Shown in pieces: positions 6,584 through 7,296 of a DNA stretch of 7,296 nt. The notes below the pieces were generated by a model, which had not been told where the DNA came from, searched no databases, and saw only the letters and a program-made list of their open reading frames with translations. The stretch is from Bacteroidota bacterium (lineage in GTDB: Bacteria; Bacteroidota; Bacteroidia; Chitinophagales; Chitinophagaceae): assembly GCA_947462495.1 (NCBI GenBank), contig CANHOY010000080.1, positions 1 through 7,296 on the forward strand. The letters are read 5' to 3'. The stretch's first letter is position 1, and every line of letters starts with the position of its first letter. The translations under genes were made by a program, and so were the position numbers.

Positions 6584-7296
6584 TTAAGAAGTAATAACAT
6601 ATATGATGGCTCCAGTGAAAAAACCAGCAAGGGCTATCCAACTTATATTTTTTAAATACCAGAAAAAATCCATTTTCTCCAAGCCCATTACTGCAACACC
6701 AGCAGCAGACCCAATGAGTAAACAGGACCCACCAGTACCGGCAGTGTATGCCAATAATTCCCAGAAATAATGATCTGTTGGATAAGTAGTTAAAGGATAC
6801 ATATGTTGCAAGGCGGCTATTAAAGGAATATTATCCACTACCGCCGAAAATAATCCAATTCCAATAGCGACTAAATTTAAATTATCACCCACTGAATTAT
6901 TTAACTTAAGTGCCAATAACGGTAAAATATTTGCCGCATCCAATGCTGCCACACTTAATAAAATAGCAAAGAAAAATAGACCACTCTGAATATCAATTTT
7001 ATTTAATAGCTGCCCTAATGGGAACAACTCTTTTTTATTGGTAGGAGTTATACTCCATAAAAGCCCTGTTATCAAAGCCATGATTCCAACGCCAATGATC
7101 ATTCCAACATAGGCTGGTATATTAAAATACCATTTTAAAAAAGGAATCAATAAAAGACAAGTAATACCGGTATAAAATATAGTGGAACGATGGGAAGAAC
7201 TAAATTCGGTTTTAGTTTCGTTTATATCAAATGCAAGAAGACTTAATTTCCCTTTTAGTTTTATTTGAATAATAACAGTGGGTATAACCATACTTA
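6584..7296 (-). CDS. nhaD: NhaD-type Na+/H+ antiporter, C-terminal part (runs off right edge)
   Basis: This is the C-terminal half of an inner-membrane sodium/proton antiporter of the NhaD family (TC 2.A.62, ion transporter superfamily), which exports Na+ in exchange for H+ for salt and pH homeostasis. About 237 codons are visible where the family usually has 400-480 residues. Numbering from the Met at 7291, transmembrane-type segments appear near 38-53, 57-80, 103-128, 137-163, 176-202 and 210-233. Family signatures are VDNIPLIAALQHMYP at 152-166 and FWELLAYTAGTGGSCLLIG at 176-194, followed by SAAGVAVMGLEKMDFFWYLK. The Met at 7291 is probably internal: the frame stays open to the edge, the stretch before the first helix resembles a mid-protein cytoplasmic loop, and the N-terminal half is missing. 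The kinase gene follows on the same strand after 93 bp. Confidence 0.85.
   Translation of the reverse strand, partial: SMVIPTVIIQIKLKGKLSLLAFDINETKTEFSSSHRSTIFYTGITCLLLIPFLKWYFNIPAYVGMIIGVGIMALITGLLWSITPTNKKELFPLGQLLNKIDIQSGLFFFAILLSVAALDAANILPLLALKLNNSVGDNLNLVAIGIGLFSAVVDNIPLIAALQHMYPLTTYPTDHYFWELLAYTAGTGGSCLLIGSAAGVAVMGLEKMDFFWYLKNISWIALAGFFTGAIIYVITS

Noticed and set aside
6584..7291. A naturally short 235-residue antiporter gene starting at 7291
   Set aside because: The frame is open to the window edge and the N-terminal half of the family is missing, so truncation by the window is the simpler explanation.
1..7296. CRISPR array, insertion sequence, tRNA/rRNA or phage remnant
   Set aside because: I saw no spaced direct repeats, transposase motifs, terminal inverted repeats or RNA gene patterns. 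The genes are densely packed with similar composition throughout.

Overview
The window is AT-rich, compact DNA from a member of the Bacteroidota. The protein set suggests Chitinophagaceae or a close relative, but that rank is inferred from family resemblance only. Evidence for the phylum: secreted DUF1573 proteins, a TPR-containing HisKA_2 sensor kinase, an E1 dehydrogenase of the type common in this phylum, weak Shine-Dalgarno sequences, and several matches to the Bacteroidota -7 box (TAnnTTTG).

Layout, left to right. At the left edge, on the minus strand, lies the N-terminal part of a thiamine-diphosphate E1 2-oxoacid dehydrogenase that runs out of the window. A divergent gap of about 125 bp with small inverted repeats follows. 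Two tandem plus-strand genes then encode secreted DUF1573 proteins, probably as one operon. After a gap of about 150 bp containing a hairpin come a PLP-dependent class I/II aminotransferase and a secreted metal-dependent amidohydrolase, both on the plus strand. The amidohydrolase converges on a minus-strand sensor histidine kinase, with only 3 bp between the two stop codons. Upstream of the kinase, on the same strand, is the C-terminal half of an NhaD-type Na+/H+ antiporter, which runs off the right edge.

How the genes relate: no multi-gene pathway can be demonstrated. The cytoplasmic enzymes (E1 dehydrogenase, aminotransferase) fit amino acid and 2-oxoacid metabolism. The DUF1573 pair and the amidohydrolase carry export signals. 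The kinase has no response regulator in the window. I see no mobile element, CRISPR array, RNA gene or defence cassette, and no convincing new system. The most useful second-look items are -7-like boxes placed 3-5 nt before the preferred start codons of three genes (possible leaderless transcription), a tryptophan-rich insertion in the amidohydrolase, the DUF1573 pair, and a perfect 16-bp palindrome between nhaD and the kinase gene.
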